From: Mycobacterium sp. DL592
GTDB lineage: Bacteria > Actinomycetota > Actinomycetes > Mycobacteriales > Mycobacteriaceae
Length of the DNA stretch: 64,000 nt
NCBI RefSeq assembly: GCF_011694515.1
Contig: NZ_CP050192.1
Span: 1,911,031-1,975,030, forward strand
Direction: 5' to 3'
A model generated the notes under the pieces. That model saw only the letters and a list, made by a program, of their open reading frames with translations, did not search any database and was not told the DNA's origin. Numbering within the stretch: the first letter of the stretch is position 1; each line of letters starts with the position of its first letter. Shown here piece by piece: positions 17,832-27,561 of this stretch. The position numbers and the translations under genes are program-made.

Positions 17832-19019
17832 ATGAGATCAGGTATCACGCGCCCGCTGGCAGGCCTGGCGACGGTGATCGCACTCGCCGCGATCGTCGCT
17901 GTCGCTGTCGGGCTCTTTAACGACAGTTTCACCAAAACTGTTCCGGTGACTGTGATTTCGGACCGCGCCGGCCTGGTGATGAATCCCGAGGCCAAGGTCA
18001 AGATCAACGGCGCCCAGGTCGGCAAGGTCGCCTCCATCGATTCACTTCCCGACGGGCGGGCCGCACTGCACCTCGCGATCGACCCCAAAATGGTCGACGT
18101 CATCCCGGCCAATGTCGGCGCCGACATCACCTCCTCGACGGTGTTCGGCTCGAAGTTCGTCGAACTGGTCGCCCCGGCTGACCCCTCGGCGCAGACCCTT
18201 CGGTCCGACCAGGTGATCCAGGGCAACCACGTCACCGTCGAGGTCAACACAGTGTTCCAGCAACTGGTCTCGGTGCTCTCCGCGATCGAGCCGGCCAAGC
18301 TCAACCAGACCCTCGGCGCGCTCGCCAAGGGCTTCAACGGCCGCGGGCAGAAGTTCGGTCAGTCCCTGGTCGACCTCGACTCCGCGCTGGCCAAGCTGAA
18401 CCCCAGCCTGGACACCCTGAACCACGAGATCGCAATCGCGCCACCGGTGTTCGACGCCTACGCCGCGGCATCCTCAGATCTCGTCTCGACGGTCGAGAAC
18501 GCCAGCAAGATCAGCGACACCGTCGTCGACCAGAACGACAACCTCGACGCCCTGCTGGTCAGCGCCATCGGCCTGGCCGACGTCGGTACCGAGGTGCTGT
18601 CGACGAACCGCCAGCCGCTCACCAACGTGCTGCACCTGCTGGTCCCCACCACTGACCTGCTCAACCAGTACAACGCGGCACTCAACTGCGGAATCGCCGG
18701 TCTGGTCCCGCTGGCCACCGGCCCCGGCACGCCACTGCCCGGCGTGACCCTGCTGCAGTCGTTCTTCCTCGGCCGTGAGCGCTACCGCTATCCGCAGGAC
18801 CTGCCGAAGGTCGCCGCCAAGGGCGGGCCTCAGTGCACGGACCTGCCCAAGGTTCCGTACGAGAAGAGTGCGCCGTTCGTGGTCGCCGACATCGGAACCA
18901 ACCAGGCGCAGTACGGCAACCAGGGCATCCTGCTGAACTCCGACGGTCTCAAGCAAGCCCTGTTCGGACCGATCGACGGACCGCCCCGCAACACCGCACA
19001 GATTGGACAGCCCGGATGA
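17832..19019 (+). CDS. MCE family protein, MceA position
   Basis: 395 residues. One N-terminal membrane helix (LAGLATVIALAAIVAVAVGLF), then the MlaD/MCE domain (VTVISDRAGLVMNPEAKVKINGAQVGKVASI) and the long helical region ending in NPSLDTLNHEIAIAPPVFDAYAAASSDLVSTVENASKISDTVV, as in Mce proteins. Mce subunits assemble a hexameric tunnel that carries fatty acids or sterols from the outer envelope to the YrbE permease. First of six consecutive mce genes; its stop overlaps the next start. Which mce type (1, 4 or other) cannot be told without comparison. Confidence 0.92.
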   Translation: MRSGITRPLAGLATVIALAAIVAVAVGLFNDSFTKTVPVTVISDRAGLVMNPEAKVKINGAQVGKVASIDSLPDGRAALHLAIDPKMVDVIPANVGADITSSTVFGSKFVELVAPADPSAQTLRSDQVIQGNHVTVEVNTVFQQLVSVLSAIEPAKLNQTLGALAKGFNGRGQKFGQSLVDLDSALAKLNPSLDTLNHEIAIAPPVFDAYAAASSDLVSTVENASKISDTVVDQNDNLDALLVSAIGLADVGTEVLSTNRQPLTNVLHLLVPTTDLLNQYNAALNCGIAGLVPLATGPGTPLPGVTLLQSFFLGRERYRYPQDLPKVAAKGGPQCTDLPKVPYEKSAPFVVADIGTNQAQYGNQGILLNSDGLKQALFGPIDGPPRNTAQIGQPG

Positions 19020-20041
19020 CCGCGCTGTGGAAGACCGTCGTCAAGGTCGGCATCTTCGGGGTGGTGATGCTGCTGCTGACCGGAGCTCTCTTCGCGATCT
19101 TCGGCCAGTACCGTTCGGGATCGGACAACAGCTACTCGGCGGAGTTCGCCGATGCGTCCAGCCTGAAATCCGGTGATTCGGTGCGCGTGGCAGGTGTGCG
19201 CGTCGGCACCGTCAAAGACGTTGCCCTGCAGCCGGACAACAAGGTCATCGTCGATTTCGACGCCGACCAGAAGATCGTCCTGACGGCAGGTACCAAGGCT
19301 GTGGTGCGGTACCTGAACCTGGTCGGTGACCGGTATCTGGAACTGGTCGACAGCCCCGGCTCGGGCAAGATCCAGCCCGCCGGCTCACGGATTCCGCTCG
19401 ACCGCACCGAGCCCGCGCTGGATCTGGATCTGCTGCTCGGTGGGCTCAAACCCGTTGTCCGTGGCCTCAATCCGCAGGACGTCAACGCGTTGACGAACTC
19501 GCTGATCCAGGTCCTACAAGGCCAGGAAGGCAATATCGAGTCGCTGTTCTCCAAGACGTCGTCGTTCTCCACGGCACTGGCCGACAACGGTCAGACGGTG
19601 CAGCAGCTGATCGACAACCTCAACACGGTGATCACCACGATCTCCAAGGACGGCGACAAGTTCTCCGGTGCCGTCGACAAGCTCGAGAAGCTGGTTACAG
19701 GCCTTGCCGCCGACAAGGACCCGATCGGCGAGGCGGTCACCGCACTGGACAACGGCACCGCGTCGCTGACCGACCTGCTCGGGCAGTCGCGCGCACCGCT
19801 GGCCGGGACCATCGGCCAGCTCGGCCGGCTCGCGCCGCTGCTCGACCAGGACAAGGAGCTGCTGGACATCTCAATCCAGAAGGCGCCCAAGAACTACCGC
19901 AAACTGGTGCGGCTCGGCGCCTATGGCAGCTTCCTCAACCAGTACCTGTGCGGGCTGTCGTTCCGGGTCAGTGACCTGCAGGGCCGGACCGCGTACTTCC
20001 CCTGGATCATCCAACACAGTGGAAGGTGTGGGGAGCCCTGA
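19016..20041 (+). CDS. MCE family protein, MceB position
   Basis: 341 residues, MTALWKTVVKVGIFGVVMLLLTGALFAIFGQYRSG (membrane anchor), then the MCE domain (YSAEFADASSLKSGDSVRVAGVRVGTVKDVALQPDNKVIVDFD) and helical repeats. It ends with ASGxFLNQYLCG-like GAYGSFLNQYLCGLSFRVSDLQG, a B-subunit feature. ATG chosen because it overlaps the mceA stop by 4 bases; a longer open frame upstream is a shadow of mceA. Confidence 0.92.
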   Translation: MTALWKTVVKVGIFGVVMLLLTGALFAIFGQYRSGSDNSYSAEFADASSLKSGDSVRVAGVRVGTVKDVALQPDNKVIVDFDADQKIVLTAGTKAVVRYLNLVGDRYLELVDSPGSGKIQPAGSRIPLDRTEPALDLDLLLGGLKPVVRGLNPQDVNALTNSLIQVLQGQEGNIESLFSKTSSFSTALADNGQTVQQLIDNLNTVITTISKDGDKFSGAVDKLEKLVTGLAADKDPIGEAVTALDNGTASLTDLLGQSRAPLAGTIGQLGRLAPLLDQDKELLDISIQKAPKNYRKLVRLGAYGSFLNQYLCGLSFRVSDLQGRTAYFPWIIQHSGRCGEP

Positions 20042-21138
20042 TGCTCAAATACCGCGGTTCCTCTCTCATCAGATCGGGTTTCATCGGCCTGATGCTGATC
20101 GTGCTCGTCATCACCGTCGGCCTGGCGCCCGAGCGCATCGTGACGTGGGCGACGTCGGTCAAACATCAAGCCCTGTTCACCGAGGCCGGCGGCCTGCAGT
20201 CCGGCAATGCCGTCAAGGTCTCCGGTGTCAAGGTGGGCACCGTCTCCGACGTGTCACTCGACCACGGCAAGGCGCTGGTGACCTTCGTGGTCAAGGGCAG
20301 CGTCCGGCTGGGTGCGGACACCACCGCCCACATCCGCACCGGCACTCTGCTCGGCCAGCGGATCCTGACGCTGGAGTCCGACGGCAAGGGGGTCCTGAAG
20401 TCCTCTGAGGTGATCCCGGTATCGCGTACCGGGGCGCCGTACTCGCTGTCCGACTCGCTGTCGGAGTTCACCGCGAACACCGCCGACACCGACACCGCGG
20501 CGCTCAACCAGTCGCTGAACACGCTTTCGGACACCCTCGACCGGGTGTCGCCCCAGATCGGGCCGACGTTCGACGGGTTGAGCAGGTTGTCGCGAATGAT
20601 CAACGAGCGTGACGATTCCCTGGCCAACCTGCTCAAGAGTGCGGCCAACGTCACCGGCATACTCGGGCAGCGCAGCCAACAGGTGAACACGCTGTTGCTC
20701 AACGCCAACGACCTCGTCGGCGTCCTGCAGGAACGTCGCTACGCGATCGTGAACCTGCTGGCCAACACCTCGGCCCTGTCGAAGCAACTCACCGGCATCG
20801 TCGCCGACAACGAGAAGGCGTTGGCGCCCGCCTTGGAGAAGTTGAACTCGGTGACCGCGATGTTGGAGAAGAACAACGACAACATCACCGCCGCCATGAA
20901 GGGTTTGGCCAAGTACCAGATCACCCAGGCCGAGGCGGTCAACAGTGGGTTCCTCTACAACGCGTTCGTGGCCAACCTGATACCGGCGCAGACATTGCAG
21001 CCGTTCTTCGACTACGCGCTCGGGTTCCGCCGCGGTATCGACGCCGGCCAGCCGCCGGACAACGCCGGGCCGCGCGCCGAGATTCCGTTCCCGTACAACG
21101 GCATACCGCAGCCCAATGAGCGATGGGGGCAGCCATGA
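20041..21138 (+). CDS. MCE family protein, MceC position
   Basis: 365 residues, MLKYRGSSLIRSGFIGLMLIVLVITVGLAPERIVTWATSVKHQALFTEAGGLQSGNAVKVSGVKVGTVSDVSLDHGKALVTFVVKG. The membrane anchor, the MCE domain with VKVSGVKVGTV and the helical tunnel region (SPQIGPTFDGLSRLSRMINERDDSLANLLKSAANVTGILGQRSQQVNTLLLNANDLVGVLQERR) are the C-subunit pattern. The ATG shares one base with the mceB stop (TGATG). Confidence 0.92.
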   Translation: MLKYRGSSLIRSGFIGLMLIVLVITVGLAPERIVTWATSVKHQALFTEAGGLQSGNAVKVSGVKVGTVSDVSLDHGKALVTFVVKGSVRLGADTTAHIRTGTLLGQRILTLESDGKGVLKSSEVIPVSRTGAPYSLSDSLSEFTANTADTDTAALNQSLNTLSDTLDRVSPQIGPTFDGLSRLSRMINERDDSLANLLKSAANVTGILGQRSQQVNTLLLNANDLVGVLQERRYAIVNLLANTSALSKQLTGIVADNEKALAPALEKLNSVTAMLEKNNDNITAAMKGLAKYQITQAEAVNSGFLYNAFVANLIPAQTLQPFFDYALGFRRGIDAGQPPDNAGPRAEIPFPYNGIPQPNERWGQP

Positions 21139-22613
21139 CCCGCAAGCGGCTCACCGCCGTCGCCGCCGTGATCCTCGCCCTGCTGGTGGCCGGCGGCGTC
21201 GGCCTGCTGGTTCGGCAGGCGTTCTTCAAGCCGACCACCATCACGGCGTACTTCACCAGTGCCACTGCGATCTACCCCGGTGACGAGGTTCGGGTGGCCG
21301 GTGTGAAGGTCGGCAACATCAAGTCGATCGAAGCTCAGGGCACCAAGGCCAAGATGACGCTGGTCGTCGACCGCGACGTGCCGATCCCGGCCAACGCCGA
21401 GGCCGTCATCGTCTCGCAAAACCTGGTCGGCGCTCGCTACGTCCAGCTCACACCGCCCTACACCGATAGCGGCCCGAAGTTGGCCGACGGCGCGGTGATC
21501 GGCCTCGACCGCACCGCCGTGCCTGTCGAGTGGGACGAGGTCAAGACTCAATTGACCCGCCTGGCAGCCGATTTGGGCCCGAAGGACGCCCAGTCGACCA
21601 CGGCGGTCAGCCGCTTCATCGACAGTGCGGCCAACGCGCTGGATGGCAACGGCCAGAAGCTGCACGACACCATCGCCGAGTTGTCCGGTGTGAGCCGGGT
21701 GCTCGCCGACGGCAGCGGCAACATCGTCGACACCATCAAGAACCTGCAGACGTTCGTGACCGCATTGCGGGACAGCAATGTCCAGATCGTCGCGTTCCAG
21801 GACCGGTTGGCCAGTCTCACCAGCGTCGTCGACGGAAGCAGGTCTGATCTCGACGCGGCGCTGACCAACCTGTCCAGCGCCGTGGTGGACGTCCAACGCT
21901 TCATCGCAGGCAGCCGCAACCAGACCGCCGAGCAGATCCAGCGGTTGTCCAGCGTGACGCAGAACCTCTCCGACAACCAGATCGTGCTGAAGAACCTGCT
22001 GCACGTGGCGCCGAACGCCATCGGCAATGCCTACAACATCTACGACCCCGATACCCAGAGCGCGCTGGGCGGTTTCGCGTTGGCGAACTTCTCCAACCCG
22101 GTCAGTGTGGTCTGCACGGCGATCGCGGCGGTGAAGAACGCGACGGCGGCCGAGACCTCGAAGCTGTGCGCTCAGTACCTGGGCCCGGCGCTCCGGCTGC
22201 TGAACTTCAACTACCTGCCGATCCCGTTCAACAGCTACCTGGGCAAGTCGCCGAGCCCGGAGAACCTGATCTACACGGATCCAGCGATCGCGCCGGGCGG
22301 TTCGCGCTATGCCCCGCCTGCGGAGATTCCGCCGACGGTGTCGGCCTACACCGGCTACAACGGTGACGTGCCCGGCCCGGCCGGCTGGGGCGTTCCCCCC
22401 GCGGACCCCAACTTCCACGGGGCCTATGCCCCCAATGGGCTGCCCGCCGACCCGTCGCCTGCGCTGTTCCCGGGTGCTCCGATTCCGCCGGGGGTTCCGG
22501 CCGCGGCCACCGGACCTGCCGCGCCGCCGCCGTCGAGTGTGGAGGGCATGCTGCTTCCGGCCGAATCAGCGCCCCCGGCAGCGCAACCCGTCGAAGGGAC
22601 ACCGCCATCATGA
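21135..22613 (+). CDS. MCE family protein, MceD position
   Basis: 492 residues starting MTRKRLTAVAAVILALLVAGGVGLLVRQAF (ATG overlaps the mceC stop). The MCE domain holds VTAYFTSATAIYPGDEVRVAGVKVGNIKSIE-type sequence (ITAYFTSATAIYPGDEVRVAGVKVG), then long helices and a Pro/Ala-rich C-terminal tail from about residue 400, as usual for MceD proteins. It is the central member of the six-subunit set; its tail probably extends into the periplasmic space. Confidence 0.92.
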   Translation: MTRKRLTAVAAVILALLVAGGVGLLVRQAFFKPTTITAYFTSATAIYPGDEVRVAGVKVGNIKSIEAQGTKAKMTLVVDRDVPIPANAEAVIVSQNLVGARYVQLTPPYTDSGPKLADGAVIGLDRTAVPVEWDEVKTQLTRLAADLGPKDAQSTTAVSRFIDSAANALDGNGQKLHDTIAELSGVSRVLADGSGNIVDTIKNLQTFVTALRDSNVQIVAFQDRLASLTSVVDGSRSDLDAALTNLSSAVVDVQRFIAGSRNQTAEQIQRLSSVTQNLSDNQIVLKNLLHVAPNAIGNAYNIYDPDTQSALGGFALANFSNPVSVVCTAIAAVKNATAAETSKLCAQYLGPALRLLNFNYLPIPFNSYLGKSPSPENLIYTDPAIAPGGSRYAPPAEIPPTVSAYTGYNGDVPGPAGWGVPPADPNFHGAYAPNGLPADPSPALFPGAPIPPGVPAAATGPAAPPPSSVEGMLLPAESAPPAAQPVEGTPPS

Positions 22614-23878
22614 CCCGTCGTGACTCGGTGCGCCGGGTGGCTGTGATCGCGTCGTGTATCGCTGTCAGCACCAGCGGCTGTGCGTTCGGCGGTCTCAATT
22701 CACTGCCGCTGCCCGGAACGGTCGGCCACGGTGAAGGCTCGAAGACATATCACGTTGAGATCGCCAATGTCGGTCAGCTCGAGTCGAATTCGCCCGTCCT
22801 GGTCGGCGATGTGGTGGTGGGCAGCGTCGGGAAGATGACGGTGTCCGACTGGCACGCCGATGTCGAGGTATCGGTCAAGCCGGGCATCGTGATCCCGGCG
22901 AACGCGGTGGCGACGGTGGGGCAGACCAGCCTGCTCGGCTCGATGCACCTTGCCCTCAATCCGCCGCTGGGCGAGGCACCGAGTGGGGTACTGCAGCCCG
23001 GTGCCACCCTCGGTCTGAACCAGTCCTCGACATACCCGTCGACCGAGCAGACGTTGTCGGCGCTGTCAGTCGTTGTCAACGGCGGCGGCTTGGGCCAGAT
23101 CGGGGACATCGTCCGGGAATTCAGCGCCGCACTGGGCGGCCGCGAGGACAAGATCCGGGATCTGCTGACCCAGCTCAACGACTTCGTCGGACTGCTCTCC
23201 GAACAGCGAGACAGCATCAATGCCGCGGTGACGTCGCTGAACAAACTGGCCGGTACGTTCGCGGGTCAGCGTGAGGTTCTCACCAGCGCGCTGAACCGGA
23301 TTCCGCCCGCCCTGGACGTGCTGATCAACGAGCGGCCCCGGATCACCACCGCGCTGGAGAAGTTCCGCGACTTCTCGAACCTGGCTACGGGTTTGGTCAA
23401 CGACGCCGGCGCAGATCTGGTCCGCAACCTGCAGAACCTGGAGCCGACGTTGAAGGCTCTCGCGGATGTGGGACCCAAGCTCGACACCGCGCTGGCCTAT
23501 TTCCCCACGTTCCCCTACACCCAGAGTTTCGTCGACCGGGCCATCCGCGGCGACTACATGAACCAGTTCATCATCTTCGACTTCACGGTGCCCCGGCTCA
23601 AGCGCGGCCTGTTCCTGGGGACGAGCTGGGGCGACGAGAACGCCAAACTGGTTCCCGCCCCCGGTGACCCGTGGTACGCGACCTACACCTACGACCCCCT
23701 GCAGGCGCCGCTGACGCCGACACCTGCTCAGGTCGCCGACATCCCGCCATTGGTCAACCCGGCACCGGTGTCGCAGTCGGCGCTGAACGTCGACACGCCT
23801 GCGGCACACGGCACGGGAACCGGCCCGCTGCCCGGACCGGCACCGGATGCGGCGCCGCAGGACGGAGGGGGCAACTAA
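22610..23878 (+). CDS. MCE family lipoprotein, MceE position (Lpr-type)
   Basis: 422 residues. The signal peptide ends in a lipobox, VSTSGC at Cys24, so the protein should be lipid-anchored, as is standard for the E subunit of mce operons. The MCE domain follows (YHVEIANVGQLESNSPVLVGDVVVGSVGKMTVSDWHADVEVSVKPGIVIPANAVATVGQTSLLGSMHLAL), then a helical region and a Pro-rich tail. Start overlaps the mceD stop. Confidence 0.93.
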   Translation: MTRRDSVRRVAVIASCIAVSTSGCAFGGLNSLPLPGTVGHGEGSKTYHVEIANVGQLESNSPVLVGDVVVGSVGKMTVSDWHADVEVSVKPGIVIPANAVATVGQTSLLGSMHLALNPPLGEAPSGVLQPGATLGLNQSSTYPSTEQTLSALSVVVNGGGLGQIGDIVREFSAALGGREDKIRDLLTQLNDFVGLLSEQRDSINAAVTSLNKLAGTFAGQREVLTSALNRIPPALDVLINERPRITTALEKFRDFSNLATGLVNDAGADLVRNLQNLEPTLKALADVGPKLDTALAYFPTFPYTQSFVDRAIRGDYMNQFIIFDFTVPRLKRGLFLGTSWGDENAKLVPAPGDPWYATYTYDPLQAPLTPTPAQVADIPPLVNPAPVSQSALNVDTPAAHGTGTGPLPGPAPDAAPQDGGGN

Positions 23879-23880
23879 CC

Positions 23881-25488
23881 ATGCTGACGCGCTTCGTTCG
23901 CAACCAGCTGATCATTTTCACGATCGCCTCGATCGTGGGGATCGCGGTCATGGTGATGACCTATATGCAGGCCCCGACACTGCTGGGCATCGGCCGGATG
24001 ACGGTCAAGCTCGAACTGCCCACGACCGGTGGGCTCTATCAGTTCTCGAATGTCACCTACCGCGGTGTTCAGCTCGGCAAGGTCACCGAAGTGCGGCCTA
24101 CCAAGACCGGCGCCGAGGCCACCCTGTCGCTGGACACCTCCCCGAAGGTGCCCGCCGATCTGCAGGCCAGAGTGCTCAGCGTGTCGGCAGTCGGTGAGCA
24201 GTATGTCGACCTGGTGCCGCGCACCGACTCCGGGCCATACCTGGAGAACGGCGCGGTGATCCCGGCCAAGAACACCACCGTCCCGCAGGCGGTCGGGCCG
24301 ATGCTCGATCAGGTCAGTGCCTTGCTCAAGAGCATTCCCAAGGACCGGATTCCGGATCTTCTGCAGGAGTCGTTCAAAGCTCTCAACGGCACCGCGGACA
24401 ATCTGAGCACGCTGGCCGACTCGGCCTCCCGGCTGGCCGCTGACTTCAACGGTTCCGGGGACCAGGCCCGCACTCTGATCGAGGACAGCCGCCCGCTGCT
24501 CGACGGCCAGCTGGCGTCCACGGATTCGATTCGGACCTGGGCACGCAGCCTGGCCGGGATCAGCGGACAGTTGGTGACCGATGATCCGCAGTGGCGTGCC
24601 ATCCTGCAGAACGGCCCGGGTGCAGCCAATGAGGCCTCAGCGCTGCTGAATCAGGTCAAGCCCACCCTGCCGGTGTTGCTGGCCAACCTCACCACGGTGG
24701 GGCAGGTCGCGGTGACCTACCACGCCTCCCTCGAGCAGCTGCTGGTGCTGCTGCCGCCCTACATCGCGTCGCTGCAGTCCATCGGGCCGTTGAACAACCC
24801 GACCGGAATGGCCAAGGGCGACTTCACCGTCGGCATCAGCGACCCGCCGGCGTGCACCGTCGGCTTCCTGCCGCCGTCGTCGTGGCGTTCCCCCGCGGAC
24901 CTGTCCGATATCGACACACCGGACGGGCTGTATTGCAAGCTGCCGCAGGACTCGCCAATTGCCGTCCGCGGCGCGCGTAACTATCCGTGCCAGGCTGAGC
25001 CGGGTAAGCGGGCACCGACTGCCGAACTGTGTGACAGCGACAAACCATTCGAGCCGCTGGCGATGCGTCAGCACGCGACCGGGCCCTACCCGTTCGACCC
25101 GAACCTGGTGTCACAAGGCATTCCGCCGGATGACCGGACGACGTTGAACGACAACATCTACGGTCCGCTGCAGGGCACCCCGCGTCCGCCAGGGCCCGAT
25201 CCGGCGGCACCACCGCCGCCCGCGCAGGCGCCGGTGGCCCCCGCCGCGGCACAGGCTCCGGCACCCGGGGCGCCGCCCGCGATTCCCAATCCCGCGCCGA
25301 TCGACACCGGCGGTGCCGTGGCGCCGAGTGCGTACACCGGCGGCGCATCCGGTCCGTCGGTCGCCATTGCGACCTACGATCCGGCCACCGGCCAGTACGC
25401 CACCCCGGACGGCAGCGTCTTCCGGCAGTCGGACCTGGTCAAGCCGGGCGCTGATCGGTCGTGGAAAGACCTGTTGCCCACTACATGA
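23881..25488 (+). CDS. MCE family protein, MceF position
   Basis: 535 residues starting MLTRFVRNQLIIFTIASIVGIAVMVMTYMQAPTLLGIGRMTVKLELPTTGGLYQFSNVTYRGVQLGKVTEV, the classical F-subunit opening. The MCE domain, helical region and a Pro/Ala-rich C-terminal extension of about 130 residues are present. Start is 2 bases after the mceE stop. It closes the six-gene mce set. Confidence 0.93.
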   Translation: MLTRFVRNQLIIFTIASIVGIAVMVMTYMQAPTLLGIGRMTVKLELPTTGGLYQFSNVTYRGVQLGKVTEVRPTKTGAEATLSLDTSPKVPADLQARVLSVSAVGEQYVDLVPRTDSGPYLENGAVIPAKNTTVPQAVGPMLDQVSALLKSIPKDRIPDLLQESFKALNGTADNLSTLADSASRLAADFNGSGDQARTLIEDSRPLLDGQLASTDSIRTWARSLAGISGQLVTDDPQWRAILQNGPGAANEASALLNQVKPTLPVLLANLTTVGQVAVTYHASLEQLLVLLPPYIASLQSIGPLNNPTGMAKGDFTVGISDPPACTVGFLPPSSWRSPADLSDIDTPDGLYCKLPQDSPIAVRGARNYPCQAEPGKRAPTAELCDSDKPFEPLAMRQHATGPYPFDPNLVSQGIPPDDRTTLNDNIYGPLQGTPRPPGPDPAAPPPPAQAPVAPAAAQAPAPGAPPAIPNPAPIDTGGAVAPSAYTGGASGPSVAIATYDPATGQYATPDGSVFRQSDLVKPGADRSWKDLLPTT

Positions 25489-25502
25489 GAGGAGACGGGT
25501 GC

Positions 25503-26018
25503 ATGCGTACGTCACCGACGCTGGTCGCCGCAGCGGTGCTTACCGCAGCGGCGGTGGGCAGTGTGCTGAACCCGGCGACGGCCGATGCCTCCGACCGGTG
25601 GGCGCTCAACGGGACGTTCGTCGCGACGTCCAACGGTGAGTGGGCGACGAACAACGACGTGTTCCACGACGAGAAGAGCGTCCGCAGTATCTGGACCATC
25701 TCATCGCAGTGCAGCTATCCCACCGAGTGCACCGGAACGGTCACCAGCGACTGGGGCTGGACGGCGCCGATCTATCAGACCGGCGGCGAGTGGTACGTCA
25801 AGCGGATCATCCCGGACTGGATGCCCTGCTACGACGGCTCCACCGCGCCCGGACAGCAGGTCTACCGGTTCCACGGGATCTCGGCGGACGGTACGACCTC
25901 CGATGCCAGCTCGGGGATCTGGGCGGGGGAGGACGGCACGACCGGTGCCCCCGGTGCCTGCGGGCGCGGGGGCGTCCTCTACATCAGCATGCCGTTCAAG
26001 CTGGTCAAGCAGAGCTGA
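25503..26018 (+). CDS. Small secreted protein following the mce operon
   Basis: 171 residues with a clear signal peptide, MRTSPTLVAAAVLTAAAVGSVLNPATADA. The mature part has four Cys residues (QCSYPTECTG, MPCYDG, GACGRG), likely two disulfides, and many Trp/Gly residues. The ATG has an AGGAG ribosome site 8 bases upstream and follows mceF by 14 bases, so it is probably in the same transcript. Secreted proteins of this general type occur near actinobacterial mce loci, but I do not recognise a named family. Its 3' end overlaps the convergent KstD-like gene by 14 bases. Confidence 0.8.
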   Translation: MRTSPTLVAAAVLTAAAVGSVLNPATADASDRWALNGTFVATSNGEWATNNDVFHDEKSVRSIWTISSQCSYPTECTGTVTSDWGWTAPIYQTGGEWYVKRIIPDWMPCYDGSTAPGQQVYRFHGISADGTTSDASSGIWAGEDGTTGAPGACGRGGVLYISMPFKLVKQS

Positions 26019-27555
26019 CCGCCACGCCGGCCATGTCCAGCGCGGCCAGGTGGCTGAACAACATCGACGCTCCGATCGGGTTGCCGCCGCCGGGATAGGT
26101 GGTGCCGCTGACCGCGGCCATCGTGTTGCCCGCGGCATACAGCCCGGCGATCGGCACGCCATCGTGGTCGAGCACCCGCGCGTGGGCATCGGTCCGCACA
26201 CCACCCTTGGTGCCAAGGTCGGACAGCCCGAAGGCCGCTGCGTGGAACGGTGGCTCGACGATAGGCACCAGTGGTGAGCGTCCTTCCGAGAACGCCCGGT
26301 CGTAGGCCTCGTCACCGCGTCCGAAGTCGGTGTCGGCGCCGCGGGCGACCATCTCGTTGAAGCGTGCGACGGTCTGCTCGAGCGCCTCGGCCGGCACTCC
26401 GATCAGCTCTGCCAGCTCAGCCAGAGTCGCTGCGGTGCGCCACAATCCGGCGTCCTTGTAGCGTTCCGTCTCGACCATCGAGACGTTGGTGGCCTTGACC
26501 GGGGGAACCTCACCCTCGCGGTCGTCGTAGATCATCCACAGCGGCATGCTGAGCCTGCCGGCGTGCATTTCGCCGATGATCGCGCGGCCGATCCGGTCAT
26601 AGGCGGCCGATTCGTTGACGAAGCGTTGCCCGGCGTCGTTGACGAAGATCCCGCCGGTGAACCACAGCGCGAACGCCGACCGGCCGTCGGGATGAGTCAG
26701 ACCGGGTGACCACCACGCCTGGTCCATCAGATCGAGGCTCGCGCCGGCGCGAATCGCCGCCTGCAGGGCCGCGCCCGTGTTACCCGGGCAGCCCATCGAG
26801 TCCATCGGGTCACCGGGCACCCCGTAGGTCTGGCGCAGCTCGGGGTTGTGCTCGAACCCGCCTGCGGCGAGCAGCACGCCGCGGCGCGCGCCGATCCGGA
26901 CCTGCCCGCCATCGCGGCGCACCACTGCGCCGACCACCCGGCCGTCGTCGGTGATCAGGTCCACCAGTTCGGCGTTGCGGTGCAGCGCGGCATTCTGGAA
27001 ACCGCTGAGGGCGGCCAGGAATCGGCCGATGAGGGCGCGGCCGCCGAACAGCTTGCCCGGCGCCGGGACCCCGAGCCGTTCGGTATCCAACGGGCCGCCG
27101 ACCGAACCCGCGTACGGTCCGAGCTTGTCGTCGCGTATCGGCACGGCGACGATGTGGCGCAGCCCGTCGGTGCGCGCGTCGGGGGCCTTGCCGAAGTAGT
27201 CCGGCCAGGGCAGCACGGTGAAGACGAAGTTCTCGTCGGCTTCCAGGTATTCGATGAGTGCGCCACCGCCACGCACGTAGGCGTCCTGCAGGTCGCGTGG
27301 AGTGCGGTCGCCTACAACGGAATGGAAGTAGTTCAGCGCCCGCTCGATCGTGTCGTCGCTTCCCGCGCGTCGGAGCACCGGGTTACACGGGAACCACATC
27401 CCACCGCCGCCCGAGTAGGCCGTCGTACCGCCGAACTTGTCGGTCGCCTCCACGAGAACGACCGAAAGTCCTTCTCTGGCAGCGGTATAGGCACCGGTGA
27501 TGCCGCCACCGGATCCGGCGACGATGACGTCGACTATTTCATCGAAATCGGACAT
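26005..27555 (-). CDS. FAD-binding 3-ketosteroid-delta1-dehydrogenase-like protein
   Basis: 516 residues. FAD fingerprint VDVIVAGSGGGITGAYTAAREGLSVVLVEATDKFGGTTAYSGGGGMWFPCN near the N-terminus. The C-terminal GLSDLGTKGGVRTDAHARVLDHDGVPIAGLYAAGNTMAAVSGTTYPGGGNPIGASMLFSHLAA is typical of KstD and related fumarate-reductase-like flavoproteins. In steroid breakdown KstD introduces the C1-C2 double bond before ring opening. It is the last gene of the HsaA-HsaC-KstD-like operon (6-base gap after the dioxygenase), which supports a steroid-like substrate. Other possibilities are related ketosteroid or enone dehydrogenases. Confidence 0.85.
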   Translation of the reverse strand: MSDFDEIVDVIVAGSGGGITGAYTAAREGLSVVLVEATDKFGGTTAYSGGGGMWFPCNPVLRRAGSDDTIERALNYFHSVVGDRTPRDLQDAYVRGGGALIEYLEADENFVFTVLPWPDYFGKAPDARTDGLRHIVAVPIRDDKLGPYAGSVGGPLDTERLGVPAPGKLFGGRALIGRFLAALSGFQNAALHRNAELVDLITDDGRVVGAVVRRDGGQVRIGARRGVLLAAGGFEHNPELRQTYGVPGDPMDSMGCPGNTGAALQAAIRAGASLDLMDQAWWSPGLTHPDGRSAFALWFTGGIFVNDAGQRFVNESAAYDRIGRAIIGEMHAGRLSMPLWMIYDDREGEVPPVKATNVSMVETERYKDAGLWRTAATLAELAELIGVPAEALEQTVARFNEMVARGADTDFGRGDEAYDRAFSEGRSPLVPIVEPPFHAAAFGLSDLGTKGGVRTDAHARVLDHDGVPIAGLYAAGNTMAAVSGTTYPGGGNPIGASMLFSHLAALDMAGVAVSSA

Positions 27556-27561
27556 GTCAGT